This document shows, in pieces, positions 28,629 to 37,689 of a DNA stretch of 64,000 nt (position 1 is the stretch's first letter; every line of letters starts with the position of its first letter). A program made the translations under genes and the position numbers. The notes beneath the pieces were generated by a model. That model did not search any database. It was not told the DNA's origin and saw nothing but the letters and a program-made list of their open reading frames with translations. Location of the stretch: positions 1 to 64,000 of the forward strand of contig NZ_JAVHUW010000066.1 in assembly GCF_030954495.1 (NCBI RefSeq). Reading direction: 5' to 3'. This DNA is from Candidatus Desulfosporosinus nitrosoreducens. Lineage in GTDB: Bacteria > Bacillota > Desulfitobacteriia > Desulfitobacteriales > Desulfitobacteriaceae.

Positions 28629-28718
28629 ATGTACGGTTATGGTTCAGGAAGCTGTGTTGGGGTCGGAATCATCGCTATTGCAATTTTAATTCTGATTGCT
28701 TTAGGAGTTATCTTCTAA
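28629..28718 (+). CDS. YjcZ/SscA-like sporulation mini-protein 4
   Basis: At 29 residues this is the smallest of the set: MYGYGSGSCVGVG followed by the helix IIAIAILILIALGVIF, nearly the same as in gene 2. GGGGGTGA lies upstream of ATG 28629. It ends the alternating AFGAG / MYGYG / AFGAG / MYGYG array. Confidence 0.65.
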   Translation: MYGYGSGSCVGVGIIAIAILILIALGVIF

Positions 28719-28733
28719 AATTTCAGTTGGGAA

Positions 28734-28768
28734 TATAGATTGAAAAGTTAGGATTATAGATTGAAAAG
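28734..28768. repeat. 14-bp direct repeat after the mini-protein array
   Basis: TATAGATTGAAAAG occurs at 28734-28747 and again at 28755-28768, seven bases apart. The second copy feeds into a hairpin (GAAAAGGG 28763-28770 with CCCTTTTC 28800-28807, then TGTTTA) that may end the array transcript. The rest of 28808-28949 shows nothing I can name. Confidence 0.6.
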
Positions 28769-28949
28769 GGTGTGACGGCTATTTGGTTGAGTTCGTTGCC
28801 CCTTTTCTGTTTATTGTCCGAAAGCATAGCTTTATTAAACACTTTAGGGTATAAATGTGATTAGGATTTTCTGTTCTTAAAACTAACAAAGCGCAAAAAC
28901 ATCGTTTTTGGGCACAAGCAGCGTTTTTTATCCTCTGAAGACTGAAGCA

Positions 28950-28999
28950 TAAAAATAACTATGGTGCACTGTTCTTTGCTGAAAGCGGCGCACCATAGT
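28950..28999 (-). terminator. Leftward terminator of the Trp/Gly mini-gene
   Basis: A perfect 10-bp stem (28958-28967 with 28990-28999) is followed on the minus strand by TATTTTTA. Its orientation fits the leftward transcript from 29108-29200. Confidence 0.65.
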
Positions 29000-29107
29000 C
29001 GATTCCGTAATTCCTACTGTAAAGGAAAAAATAGATATTACAATGAAAATTGTTATAAATTCTGATAAGAGAGAAATCTAAGAAAAGAAAAGTTCAGCAT
29101 TAGCGGT

Positions 29108-29200
29108 TTACCACCACCAGCGTCGGAAGCCCCACCATGGTCCAAATCCAAAACCGAAGCCCCACCCGGGGAAACCCCAGCCCCAACGGCCCCACCACAT
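29108..29200 (-). CDS. Trp/Gly-rich 30-residue mini-protein of unknown family
   Basis: The frame reads MWWGRWGWGFPGWGFGFGFG then PWWGFRRWWW: 10 Trp, 9 Gly, 5 Phe and 3 Arg in 30 residues, with no Cys. An excellent binding site AAAGGAGG sits 8 bases before the ATG, a leftward terminator lies at 28950-28999, and a sigma-K-like promoter lies at 29275-29248. These three signals support a real gene despite its size. I do not recognise the family. The composition suggests a self-associating aromatic coat or exosporium component, or a membrane-active peptide; both are guesses. Confidence 0.6.
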   Translation of the reverse strand: MWWGRWGWGFPGWGFGFGFGPWWGFRRWWW

Positions 29201-29247
29201 AGGAATTACCTCCTTTGAATTTAACCCTAACCTGGATTAAACTAATA

Positions 29248-29275
29248 TAAACTATGAATCATTAAGTTAAAATGT
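29248..29275 (-). promoter_or_regulatory. Possible sigma-K promoter of the Trp/Gly mini-gene
   Basis: On the minus strand, AC (29275-29274), 17 bases, then CATAGTTTA (29256-29248) match AC-N16/17-CATANNNTA with the same spacing as the promoter-like site at 28066. It is 47 bases upstream of the mini-gene start. Confidence 0.45.
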
Positions 29276-29413
29276 TACATAAATGTAAATATATTCAACA
29301 AAGTGATAACTAAGGTGACTATCAAAAGCGGAATCTCCGCGGGGTGTTTGCAAGACTAGATTGGATAAAATTGGGCCATACTAGCTCCATAGTTTAGGTT
29401 GGGGGAGAGGTTG

Positions 29414-29860
29414 TTGGTTTTTATTAAACTAGTCCTACTTGAAGGAGTGCTTCTTTTTTCAGCAGGTATGATTTTTTTTGGAGGAATATGGGGAACTGTC
29501 GCCTCTACGGTAGTGATTACCGGATTGAACATATTTGTTCATTCCTTTGGTGAATTTTGGTATTGGGAGATACCTTTGCTTTTTGGGGGAGCACTTGGAG
29601 TATTGTTGTTGCTTTTTATAGCAAAATTAAGCAAACAAAGTAAAGCGGTTAGCGGCATAGTGGGCGGCTTGATAGGCCTTGTTCTCTTCGGGGCTTTTTT
29701 AACGCCCATGGCGGCCATTGTCCTCTGGATTCTCGTTGTCGGTATGGGTTTAATCCCGAAAAGTCAGAATAAGCATATTTTGTTGAGTCTAGCCCCAACT
29801 ATCTTGCGCTTAGCCCTTGGGCTTGGAAGTATAATCTTTGGAAACTTTATGACATTCTAA
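29414..29860 (+). CDS. Polytopic membrane protein of unknown function
   Basis: The protein of about 148 residues consists mostly of hydrophobic segments, about five predicted helices (for example IPLLFGGALGVLLLLFIA and AVSGIVGGLIGLVLFGAFL), with short basic loops such as KLSKQSKA. I recognise no family. GGGGGAGAGG at 29401-29410 favours a start at TTG 29414, though TTG 29411 or 29399 are possible. It stands alone before the riboswitch-controlled exporter. Confidence 0.55.
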   Translation: MVFIKLVLLEGVLLFSAGMIFFGGIWGTVASTVVITGLNIFVHSFGEFWYWEIPLLFGGALGVLLLLFIAKLSKQSKAVSGIVGGLIGLVLFGAFLTPMAAIVLWILVVGMGLIPKSQNKHILLSLAPTILRLALGLGSIIFGNFMTF

Positions 29861-29882
29861 TGTAAAAAAACCTTGCCATAAG

Positions 29883-29912
29883 TTGCACTATTTGGTATCG
29901 TTATCATATACT
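29883..29912 (+). promoter_or_regulatory. Promoter of the riboswitch-exporter transcript
   Basis: TTGCAC (29883-29888) and TATACT (29907-29912) with an 18-base spacer place the transcript start just before the structured leader. Confidence 0.55.
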
Positions 29913-29918
29913 GAAAAC

Positions 29919-30000
29919 TGTCAGGCATTATAGCTGGGCCGCCTAAGTGGGGCAACGGAGAAATCCGTGGGACTTCTTTAATAAGGAGTCCTATTTTTTG
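29919..30000 (+). ncRNA. NiCo (czcD-type) riboswitch with terminator, putative
   Basis: The leader contains an outer AGGC/GCCT pair (29923-29926, 29941-29944), conserved-looking GCTGGGCCGCC and GGGGCAACGG segments, a small ACGGA-GAAA-TCCGT hairpin (29955-29968), and a final hairpin (GGACTTCTT with AAGGAGTCC) ending in six T. This matches my recollection of the NiCo riboswitch, a four-helix RNA upstream of czcD-type exporters that binds Ni2+ or Co2+ and prevents terminator formation. The downstream gene is such an exporter, which supports the call. Covariance-model confirmation was not possible here. Confidence 0.65.
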
Positions 30001-30172
30001 TACAGAAAGTATAACTTGATTAAATGCTTTCCAGAGCAGGAGTGCAACCTATACCAGCGATCATAGCACTTAGGGGCAAACAAGTTGCAGACAGAATTTT
30101 GCCCCAAGCTGATTTCTTGACAGAGTTTCCAAGGCTGGATCGTGTGGCGTGTCGAAAAGAGAGGATAAACTA

Positions 30173-31141
30173 ATGAATGATAAAACTCAAGTTGCAACCT
30201 TATCGGTAGCTTCCAATTCCTTTCTGACCTTAACTAAGATTGTTATTGGAGTATTGAGCGGTTCGGTTAGTATTTTGTCAGAAGGAATTCACTCCGGAAT
30301 TGATCTAGTGGCCGCCTTTATTGCTCTCTTCGCGGTACGGGAGTCCGGTAAACCGGCAGACTCACGGCATGCTTACGGACATGGAAAAATCGAAAACGTC
30401 TCAGGGACCATCGAGGCGGTTCTCATTTTTATAGCAGCGGTTATGATTATTTTTAAAGCGCTTCAGAAAGCCTATTGTATTTTTGAGGGCAATGCCGGCA
30501 GTGCCGGCAATTTGGGGATTGGTATGATCATTATGGGCTTTTCTTCACTGATCAATTTTGCTGTTTCCAGACAGTTGATGAAGGTCGCCAAAAGAACAGA
30601 ATCCATAGCCCTTGAAGCGGACGCTCTTCATTTGCGTACGGATGTCTACACCTCTGCCGGTGTTTTCTGCGGGCTTTTGCTAATTAAGGCTACAGGCTGG
30701 ATAATCTTAGATCCGATTGTAGCGCTTGGTGTCGCCCTGTTGATCCTTAAGACCTCCTTTGAATTAACGAAAGAAGCTTTCTCGCCGCTTGTCGATGTCA
30801 GTTTACCGGAGGAGGAGCGCGAGATCATTTCCGGGATTCTCAAGCTGCATGCCGACGAATTTGTCGAGTTTCACGAACTCCGGACTCGGAGAGCCGGGGC
30901 GGAACGGCATGTTGATTTGCATCTCGTGGTGGCGAAATATACTCCTGTCGTAGATGCTCATGATTTGTGCGACCGGATTGAACTGGAAATTAATAAAAAG
31001 CTCCACGGAACTCATATCCTTATCCACGCCGAACCGTGCGGCAACCGGGGAGAAGCCTGTTCCCTTGAGGAAACTACGAGTCCTATCTGCCGGCACTGTC
31101 AAGAGAAGAACGAAAATGAAGCTCGGCATTCAGGGAATTAA
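30173..31141 (+). CDS. Cation diffusion facilitator (Ni/Co/Zn-type exporter)
   Basis: The 322-residue protein is a CDF antiporter with six helices. The metal-site pattern is His40/Asp44 (SEGIHSGID), the HAYGHGKIE motif with His66 and His70, and a partner site in ALEADALHLRTD. A cytoplasmic dimer domain follows. The last 35 residues carry extra cysteines (EPCGNRGEACSLEE...PICRHC), a possible additional metal-binding tail. ATG 30173 follows GAGAGGA; the frame beginning at GTG 30149 is less likely. The upstream riboswitch predicts induction by nickel or cobalt. Confidence 0.85.
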   Translation: MNDKTQVATLSVASNSFLTLTKIVIGVLSGSVSILSEGIHSGIDLVAAFIALFAVRESGKPADSRHAYGHGKIENVSGTIEAVLIFIAAVMIIFKALQKAYCIFEGNAGSAGNLGIGMIIMGFSSLINFAVSRQLMKVAKRTESIALEADALHLRTDVYTSAGVFCGLLLIKATGWIILDPIVALGVALLILKTSFELTKEAFSPLVDVSLPEEEREIISGILKLHADEFVEFHELRTRRAGAERHVDLHLVVAKYTPVVDAHDLCDRIELEINKKLHGTHILIHAEPCGNRGEACSLEETTSPICRHCQEKNENEARHSGN

Positions 31142-31278
31142 TTATTTGAGCGCAAGCAGACACAAATAATTAATTTTGCCCCTTGGAGGTTAAAACTTTG
31201 CGCTTGAAGGACCGAACCCCTAAGAATGGTTGCCGCCTTTTTCGTTCTGTCATATAATGATAGTCTAGGGGGTATATT

Positions 31279-33741
31279 GTGAAACGGATATGGACAATGA
31301 CATCATCATTCGGGCAGATGTCAAAACTTCTCTGTAAATGTCTGCGAATTTCTCCGATTGTTTCTGATATCTTAATTCAGAGAAATCTCCGGGAACCTGA
31401 AGAGGTTATTGAATTTTTACACCCGACACTTCTGAACTTAGCTTCGCCGTTTTCTTTCCGGCAGATGCCGCGGGTTCTTGAACGTTTGTCTCTGGCTTTG
31501 GAGAAGAAAGAAAAGGTACTGGTCTATGGAGATTACGATGTGGATGGGGTGACTAGTACTGCTTTATTATATAAAGTACTTACAGATCTGGGGTTTCAGG
31601 CAGTCGCTTATATCCCTCATCGACAAGACGAAGGGTATGGGCTTCATGAAGAGGCGATTCGACGAGCGGCCAGGGCGGAAGTTAAAGTCCTCATTACCGT
31701 TGACTGTGGAGTGACAGCAGTTTCCGAAGTGAAGATCGCCAAGGACTTGGGTATTGACGTTGTGATAACAGATCATCATGAGCCGCCGGAATGTCTGCCG
31801 GAAGCGTTAGCTTTGTTAAACCCTAAAGTTGCGGATTCGGGTTATCCCTTTCGCGATTTAGCCGGGGTGGGAGTAGCTTTTAAGTTGGCTCAAGCCCTTC
31901 TCCAAGTATTTGGCAACTCAGAAGCTGATGTTGCTTCGGAAATCAGCCTGCTTGATTTAGTGGCCTTAGGAACTATTGCCGATCTGGTGCCTCTGGTCGG
32001 AGAAAACCGGGTTTTTGTCCATCAGGGACTTCGGCAAATGGAAAATACAGTCCATCCGGGGTTGGACGCTCTTCTCCAGGAATGCGGGCTTAAGGACAAG
32101 CCTCTTAAAGCGGGGCAAATTGGCTTTATGGTAGCACCGAGGATTAATGCAGTAGGACGTATGGACAGTGCCCGGGAAGGTCTCGAACTCCTTTTGACGG
32201 AAGATTTAGGAAGGGCCGAGGAACTTGCCCGGTTGTTAACCAAAGAAAATCAGTCTCGCCAGGAAACGGAGAAAGAGATCTTGGCAGAGGCGATTTCTTT
32301 AATAGAACGTGAACCCTTACCAAGAGTGATTGTACTTTCTTCCGATCATTGGCACCATGGGGTGATAGGGATTGTGGCTTCTCGTTTGGTTGAACGTTAT
32401 TATCGCCCTGTGTTTATGATTGCCGAAGAAGGCAAGGAAGCTAAAGGTTCGGCTCGCGGGATTCCAGGCTATCCGGTTTTAGAGCAGTTAAAAACTCAAA
32501 CAGAGCTTCTGGAGAAATATGGAGGGCATAGTGCGGCCGCAGGGTTTTCCCTTTTTACGGAGAACATCGGGCGACTGAGGGAGGGGCTGAATCGTCAAGC
32601 CGCAGCTTTTGCGGAAACACTTTTTCAAGAGGTTCTACATATAGATCGCAAGATCTCCCTGGAGGAGGTTTCAGCAGATTTGCTTCATGACCTGGAAATG
32701 ATGGCACCTTTTGGTTTCGGCAACCCTGGCCCTGTTCTGGCGATGCGGGAAATTCCGGTACATTCTGTGAATACAGTGGGTAAAGAACGGAATCATCTTA
32801 AATTCCGCTTTGGCAATCATGGCGAACAGGAAGGAATTGCTTTTCGCCTGGGAGATCGCTTTTCTGAACTTAATGGCTCGGCTAAGCTCGATGCGGCCTT
32901 TAGTTTAGACTGGAATACATTTCAAGGACAAGATAAGGTTCAGTTAATGATTAAGGACGTTCAGCTTAAAGCAAGCTGGCTTGGCGGCGAAATAGCTTTT
33001 GAGGATGATGAGCAAAGCACTTGGCAGCAAGTTGCCGCAGCTCAGGACGGTCTTGACTTTGAGTGGTTGGACTGGCACGAGTTATATCCTTACGAGTGGA
33101 CTCCGGCGGACAAAAAAAGAATATGGGTTTGGGACATGACCGGCTTGGAATCACACTTGGACCTTTGGGCTGATTCCTTGCTGCCAAATTATTTTCCACG
33201 CGAAACCCTAAAAAATAGGCAATTCCTCGATAAGACCGGCTTGTCCTTGGGAGAAGATGAAGGTTTGGGTCTTATTCTCGGTCTCCCGCTCTCAGCAGAG
33301 GAGTTTGAGGAAGGATTGGAGAAATTCCGGCAATTAGGGATTTATCGTTTGGCCATATCAGGATATCAAGATCTTCAAGAAGAGAGGGTTCGCAAACAAT
33401 GTGGATATTTGACACGTGACGAGCTTATCCGGTTTTATCGAGAGCTTAAGAACAAAGCGTCTGAAAGTAACCCTTTTCACGTCCAGCTTGCTTCCAGAGA
33501 GGATCGGGAGTTAAAAGCGGCATTGAAAATCTTTGAGGAATTGGGGCTTCTTCACTGTCTTGGCGGAAGCGAAAAAATTGCTTTGGAGTGGATACCGGCC
33601 CAGAGCAGGTTGGATCTGGAAACTTCACTGCGTTATCGCTACAGTAAAGAACGGTTTGAACAGGCTTTAACCTTTCAGAAGAAACTACTGGCAAATTTCC
33701 CCAGTTGCAGAGAGAAACTTAGAAGGGCGGAACGATCATGA
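31279..33741 (+). CDS. recJ: Single-stranded-DNA exonuclease RecJ
   Basis: RecJ degrades single-stranded DNA 5' to 3' in repair and recombination. The 820-residue protein has the DHH phosphoesterase motifs ([31 protein letters not shown]), the DHHA1 motif ([10 protein letters not shown]) and an OB-like domain. About 250 further C-terminal residues form the extended Firmicute-type region. The GTG start follows GGGGG. Its stop overlaps the apt start. Confidence 0.93.
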   Translation: MKRIWTMTSSFGQMSKLLCKCLRISPIVSDILIQRNLREPEEVIEFLHPTLLNLASPFSFRQMPRVLERLSLALEKKEKVLVYGDYDVDGVTSTALLYKVLTDLGFQAVAYIPHRQDEGYGLHEEAIRRAARAEVKVLITVDCGVTAVSEVKIAKDLGIDVVITDHHEPPECLPEALALLNPKVADSGYPFRDLAGVGVAFKLAQALLQVFGNSEADVASEISLLDLVALGTIADLVPLVGENRVFVHQGLRQMENTVHPGLDALLQECGLKDKPLKAGQIGFMVAPRINAVGRMDSAREGLELLLTEDLGRAEELARLLTKENQSRQETEKEILAEAISLIEREPLPRVIVLSSDHWHHGVIGIVASRLVERYYRPVFMIAEEGKEAKGSARGIPGYPVLEQLKTQTELLEKYGGHSAAAGFSLFTENIGRLREGLNRQAAAFAETLFQEVLHIDRKISLEEVSADLLHDLEMMAPFGFGNPGPVLAMREIPVHSVNTVGKERNHLKFRFGNHGEQEGIAFRLGDRFSELNGSAKLDAAFSLDWNTFQGQDKVQLMIKDVQLKASWLGGEIAFEDDEQSTWQQVAAAQDGLDFEWLDWHELYPYEWTPADKKRIWVWDMTGLESHLDLWADSLLPNYFPRETLKNRQFLDKTGLSLGEDEGLGLILGLPLSAEEFEEGLEKFRQLGIYRLAISGYQDLQEERVRKQCGYLTRDELIRFYRELKNKASESNPFHVQLASREDRELKAALKIFEELGLLHCLGGSEKIALEWIPAQSRLDLETSLRYRYSKERFEQALTFQKKLLANFPSCREKLRRAERS

Positions 33742-34256
33742 ATTTTAGCGAACACATTCGTGTCATTGCTGATTTTCCCAAGGAAGGTATTTCTTATAAG
33801 GATATCACGACCCTGCTTAAAAACGGCGAGGTTTACCGTGCGGCGATTAATGAAATGGTGGAAAGGATTAAGCCCTGGCGGCCTGAGGTCATCGTTGGTC
33901 CTGAGGCTCGCGGATTTTTATTAGGGGCTCCGGTTGCCTATGCTTTAGGCATAGGTTTCGTGCCGGTACGAAAGCCCGGGAAATTGCCGGCTCAGACTAT
34001 TTGTGAAACTTATGCGCTGGAATATGGGGCGGATACTTTAGAGGTGCATGCGGACGCTATACACCCCGGAGAGCGAATTGTGATCGTCGATGATCTGCTG
34101 GCCACAGGAGGGACGATGCTGGCGACTGCCAATCTGGTGAAAAAAATTGGCGCTGAAGTGTTGGGAATGGGTTTTTTAATCGAACTGTCTTTTTTAAATG
34201 GACGTCAGAAGTTAGCTGATTATCCCGTTTTCTCACTGGTAGACTACCAAGAGTAG
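33738..34256 (+). CDS. apt: Adenine phosphoribosyltransferase
   Basis: Apt salvages adenine to AMP using PRPP. The 172-residue protein has [17 protein letters not shown] and the PRPP loop [12 protein letters not shown]. The ATG overlaps the recJ stop (ATGA), and rel follows; the recJ-apt-rel order is conserved in Firmicutes. Confidence 0.95.
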   Translation: MNFSEHIRVIADFPKEGISYKDITTLLKNGEVYRAAINEMVERIKPWRPEVIVGPEARGFLLGAPVAYALGIGFVPVRKPGKLPAQTICETYALEYGADTLEVHADAIHPGERIVIVDDLLATGGTMLATANLVKKIGAEVLGMGFLIELSFLNGRQKLADYPVFSLVDYQE

Positions 34257-34292
34257 CCTATGCTTGTTAAATCGGATGAGAGGAGTTCGCTA

Positions 34293-36509
34293 ATGTCCTT
34301 CGCTGAGTTACGGGTTAAACTGCAAAAGACGACTTCACAATCACGTCTGGCGATTGTGGACAAAGCTTACCAATTTGCTGAAGTGGCTCATCGCAACCAA
34401 CTTCGCAATTCCGGAGAAGATTATATTTTGCATCCTCTGGAAGTCGCTCAGATTTTAGCCGACCTGGAAATGGACGAAGCAACCATCGCTGCCGCCTTAC
34501 TCCATGACGTTGTGGAAGATACTTCGTTTACGCTGACCGATATTGAGAAAGAATTCGGTTCCGAAATTGCTTTACTTGTCGATGGCGTGACGAAACTTGG
34601 CCGGATTGAATACAAAAGTAAGGTTGAGCAGCAAGTCGAAAATCTGCGCAAGATGTTTTTGGCTATGGCCAAGGATATCCGGGTTATCCTTATAAAGCTA
34701 GCCGATCGGCTGCACAATATGCGCACGCTCAAGTATCACTCTGCGGAAAAGCAAAAAGAAATTGCCCAGGAAACTTTGGAGATATTTGCTCCTCTGGCGA
34801 ATCGTTTGGGAATCTTTCGCATTAAATGGGAATTGGAGGACCTTTCCTTTCGCTATCTCAAGCCTCAGGAATACTATGATTTGGTTGAGGGGATAGCATT
34901 AAAGCGGCGCGAACGGGAAGCTTATATCAATAAGGTTATCGTGCAAATGCGCCAACGTCTGAACGAAGTGGAAATTTATGCCGACATTGCCGGCCGCCCG
35001 AAACATTTTTACAGCATTTATCGTAAAATGACCACTCAGCACAAGGAGCTAAGTGAAATCTACGATCTGATGGCTATCCGGGTGATCGTGGAATCTGTTA
35101 ACGATTGCTACGGAGCCTTGGGGATTATTCACACGTTATGGAAGCCTATTCCCGGGCGTTTTAAAGACTATATAGCTATGCCTAAACCGAATATGTATCA
35201 ATCCTTGCATACAACCTTAATTGGTGAGCAGGGAGAGCCTTTTGAGATTCAGATTCGGACTTGCGAGATGCATCGAACGGCAGAGTATGGCATTGCCGCC
35301 CACTGGAAATATAAAGAGGCAAACAATAAAGAAAGTGCCAGCAGTGGGAGCAGGCCCGCGGGCAAGGTCAACTTTGAACAGAAGCTTTCCTGGCTGCGTC
35401 AATTGCTGGAGTGGCAGCACGAATCCAGGGACGCCGGGGAGTTTATGGAGTCCTTAAAGATTGACCTGTTCTCGGATACGGTTTTTGTTTTTACTCCGAA
35501 AGGAGACGTCGTTGAATTACCTGCCGGTTCATGTCCCGTTGATTTTGCTTATCGGGTGCACACGGATGTAGGTCACCGCTGCATTGGAGCCAAAATTAAT
35601 GGGCGGATTGTCCCCTTGGATACTAAATTGGCCAACGGTGATATTTTAGAAATCCTTACGTCTAAGCAAGGCGGCGGCCCAAGCCGGGACTGGCTTGTCT
35701 TCGTTAAAACCTCACAGGCCAAGAACAGAATTCGCCAATGGTTTAAGAAGGAGCAGCGCGAGGATAATATTATCCGCGGCCGAGAAAGCTTGGAAAGAGA
35801 GGTCCGCAAGCTGGGCCTTGATCCGGCTCTGGTCTTGAAGCCCGAGAGCCTTGCAGCCATAGGGAAAAGTCAAAATCTCATAGGGATTGATGACCTCTAT
35901 GCTTCTATCGGGGATGGCGTACTGACTCCCAATAAAGTTCTGATGCGTCTGCGCGAGGAACTTTCTAAAGAAGAACGGGAAAAGCTGCAATTGGCCGCTC
36001 TGCAGCAAGGCGAGGGAAAACCGGCTGCTCAAGCCCATTATGGGAAGGCGTCTCACGGCGTGCGCGTCAAAGGCGTGGATAATGTTTTGGTGCGTTTTTC
36101 ACGCTGCTGTAATCCTTTGCCGGGGGATGCCATTATCGGCTATATAACGCGCGGACGGGGAGTCTCGATTCATCGCAAGGATTGCAGCAATATCTTGAGT
36201 CACTCTCAGGAAGAGCGCGAACGGGTTGTAGAAGTCGTTTGGGCCGAACAAGAGGATTCTACTTACCCTGTGGACATTAAAATACATGGCATAGATAAGC
36301 CGCGTTTGGTTACAGAAATCATGAATACCGTGCTGGATACCAGAACACATATCCTGGGGATTAATGCCCGAGTGGGAAAGGATAATGTAGCGCGTATTCA
36401 GCTGCGGGTCGAGATCCGCAACCTCGAACAGCTGAAAACGGTCATCAATAAAATTCGCAAGATCAAAGACATAACGGACGTTGAGCGGATTCATTCAGGA
36501 GGAAAATAA
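34293..36509 (+). CDS. rel: Bifunctional (p)ppGpp synthetase/hydrolase Rel
   Basis: The 738-residue stringent-response enzyme has an N-terminal HD hydrolase domain ([30 protein letters not shown]), a synthetase domain (HFYSIYRKM, then [20 protein letters not shown]), TGS, a Cys-containing zinc-finger/RIS region (RCCNPLPGD) and a C-terminal ACT domain. RFKD in the synthetase is the form seen in bifunctional enzymes. ATG 34293 lies 7 bases after AGGAG and is preferred to the ATG at 34260. Confidence 0.95.
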   Translation: MSFAELRVKLQKTTSQSRLAIVDKAYQFAEVAHRNQLRNSGEDYILHPLEVAQILADLEMDEATIAAALLHDVVEDTSFTLTDIEKEFGSEIALLVDGVTKLGRIEYKSKVEQQVENLRKMFLAMAKDIRVILIKLADRLHNMRTLKYHSAEKQKEIAQETLEIFAPLANRLGIFRIKWELEDLSFRYLKPQEYYDLVEGIALKRREREAYINKVIVQMRQRLNEVEIYADIAGRPKHFYSIYRKMTTQHKELSEIYDLMAIRVIVESVNDCYGALGIIHTLWKPIPGRFKDYIAMPKPNMYQSLHTTLIGEQGEPFEIQIRTCEMHRTAEYGIAAHWKYKEANNKESASSGSRPAGKVNFEQKLSWLRQLLEWQHESRDAGEFMESLKIDLFSDTVFVFTPKGDVVELPAGSCPVDFAYRVHTDVGHRCIGAKINGRIVPLDTKLANGDILEILTSKQGGGPSRDWLVFVKTSQAKNRIRQWFKKEQREDNIIRGRESLEREVRKLGLDPALVLKPESLAAIGKSQNLIGIDDLYASIGDGVLTPNKVLMRLREELSKEEREKLQLAALQQGEGKPAAQAHYGKASHGVRVKGVDNVLVRFSRCCNPLPGDAIIGYITRGRGVSIHRKDCSNILSHSQEERERVVEVVWAEQEDSTYPVDIKIHGIDKPRLVTEIMNTVLDTRTHILGINARVGKDNVARIQLRVEIRNLEQLKTVINKIRKIKDITDVERIHSGGK

Positions 36510-36510
36510 C

Positions 36511-36960
36511 ATGCGCAGTGTTGTTCAGCGTGTTAAGCGGGCCTCTGTTGCTGTACAAGGCGAAACCGTAGGGAAAATTTCCGCCGGACTTTTAGTCTTT
36601 CTGGGAGTGGGGCAACACGACGGCGACTCGGATTTGGCTTGGATGGCGGATAAACTCACCGGCTTGAGAATCTTTGAAGATTCGGCGGGAAAAATGAATC
36701 GTTCTGTTCTGGATTTTGGCGGAGACATCCTTTTGGTTTCTCAATTTACCCTTTATGGGGATTGCCGGAGCGGAAAACGGCCGAGCTTCACCGCGGCAGC
36801 ACCGCCGGAAAGAGCCAAGATACTTTTTGAACAAGAGGCGGAAGAACTTAGAAGACGGGGATTAAAGGTGGAAACCGGGGTCTTTCAAGCGGAAATGGCC
36901 GTTGAATTGGTCAATGACGGGCCGGTGACGATACTTTTGGACAGTGAGAAAACGTTCTAA
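36511..36960 (+). CDS. dtd: D-aminoacyl-tRNA deacylase
   Basis: Dtd hydrolyses D-amino acids from mischarged tRNAs. The 149-residue protein starts [13 protein letters not shown] and has the active-site motifs [10 protein letters not shown] and the C-terminal [18 protein letters not shown] precedes ATG 36511. It is two bases downstream of rel, the usual arrangement. Confidence 0.95.
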   Translation: MRSVVQRVKRASVAVQGETVGKISAGLLVFLGVGQHDGDSDLAWMADKLTGLRIFEDSAGKMNRSVLDFGGDILLVSQFTLYGDCRSGKRPSFTAAAPPERAKILFEQEAEELRRRGLKVETGVFQAEMAVELVNDGPVTILLDSEKTF

Positions 36961-36975
36961 ACGGGAGGGATTACC

Positions 36976-37596
36976 ATGATTGAGGGACGGGTAATGGGCC
37001 CCATGGGAGCAAACTGCTATCTCTATGCATGTCCGGAAAGCAAAAAAGCTGTCTTGATTGATCCGGGCGCTGATGGCAAAAGAATTTATCGCTGGGTTCT
37101 GGAGAAAGGATTCAAGGTCGAGTATATCCTTCTGACCCATGGACATGTGGATCATATCGGAGCTGTGGATGAGTTAAGAGAGCTCTTAGGAGATGTTCAA
37201 GTCGGGATTCATGCCGGGGATTCAGGGATGCTTACGGACGGCAGAAAAAATCTTTCCAGCTATTTTGGCCCCGCTGTGGTTCTAAAAGGCGCGGATTTAC
37301 TTTTGGCAGACGGGCAGGAAATCTTGGTGGGCAAAGAACGCTTGAAAGTGATTGCTACCCCTGGGCATTCTCCGGGTGGGATTTGCTTCTTGTGTTCCGA
37401 AGGATTGTTCAGCGGGGACACGCTCTTCGCGGGGTCAATCGGGCGTACGGATTTCCCGGGAGGGTCTTTAGATTTGCTCCTCAGAGGAATAAAAGAAAAG
37501 CTGCTCATCCTTCCGGACAGTACGAGAGTTTTCCCCGGACACGGAGAAGAGACCAGCATTGGCGAGGAAAAACGCGATAATCCCTTTTTAATGTAA
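36976..37596 (+). CDS. Metallo-beta-lactamase-fold hydrolase (glyoxalase II-like)
   Basis: The 206-residue protein has the metallo-beta-lactamase signature THGHVDHIG, the downstream ATPGHSPGG histidine, the FSGDTLFAGSIGR aspartate, and VFPGHGEET. It resembles YqgX-type hydroxyacylglutathione hydrolase-like proteins; the thioester substrate in an organism without glutathione is unknown. GGGAGGG precedes the ATG, and it ends the recJ-apt-rel-dtd run. Confidence 0.85.
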   Translation: MIEGRVMGPMGANCYLYACPESKKAVLIDPGADGKRIYRWVLEKGFKVEYILLTHGHVDHIGAVDELRELLGDVQVGIHAGDSGMLTDGRKNLSSYFGPAVVLKGADLLLADGQEILVGKERLKVIATPGHSPGGICFLCSEGLFSGDTLFAGSIGRTDFPGGSLDLLLRGIKEKLLILPDSTRVFPGHGEETSIGEEKRDNPFLM

Positions 37597-37639
37597 ACTT
37601 TCTGCAAAGTGTTGCACAACAGAGATGAGTTCGGCTCCA

Positions 37640-37669
37640 TTGACAAATATTAATTTTATTTGTTAAAAT
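37640..37669 (+). promoter_or_regulatory. Promoter of the hisS-aspS operon
   Basis: TTGACA (37640-37645) and TAAAAT (37664-37669) with an 18-base spacer lie directly before the T-box leader. Confidence 0.65.
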
Positions 37670-37689
37670 AATTGGACAAACTATTATGT

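Noticed and set aside
28330-28629. A 99-codon frame across the mini-protein array
   Set aside because: It is out of register with the four mini-genes, each of which has its own binding site; its Cys/Arg/Ser-rich product is a frame artefact.
28734-28768. Start of a CRISPR array
   Set aside because: Only two 14-base copies with a 7-base gap; no further units or cas genes.
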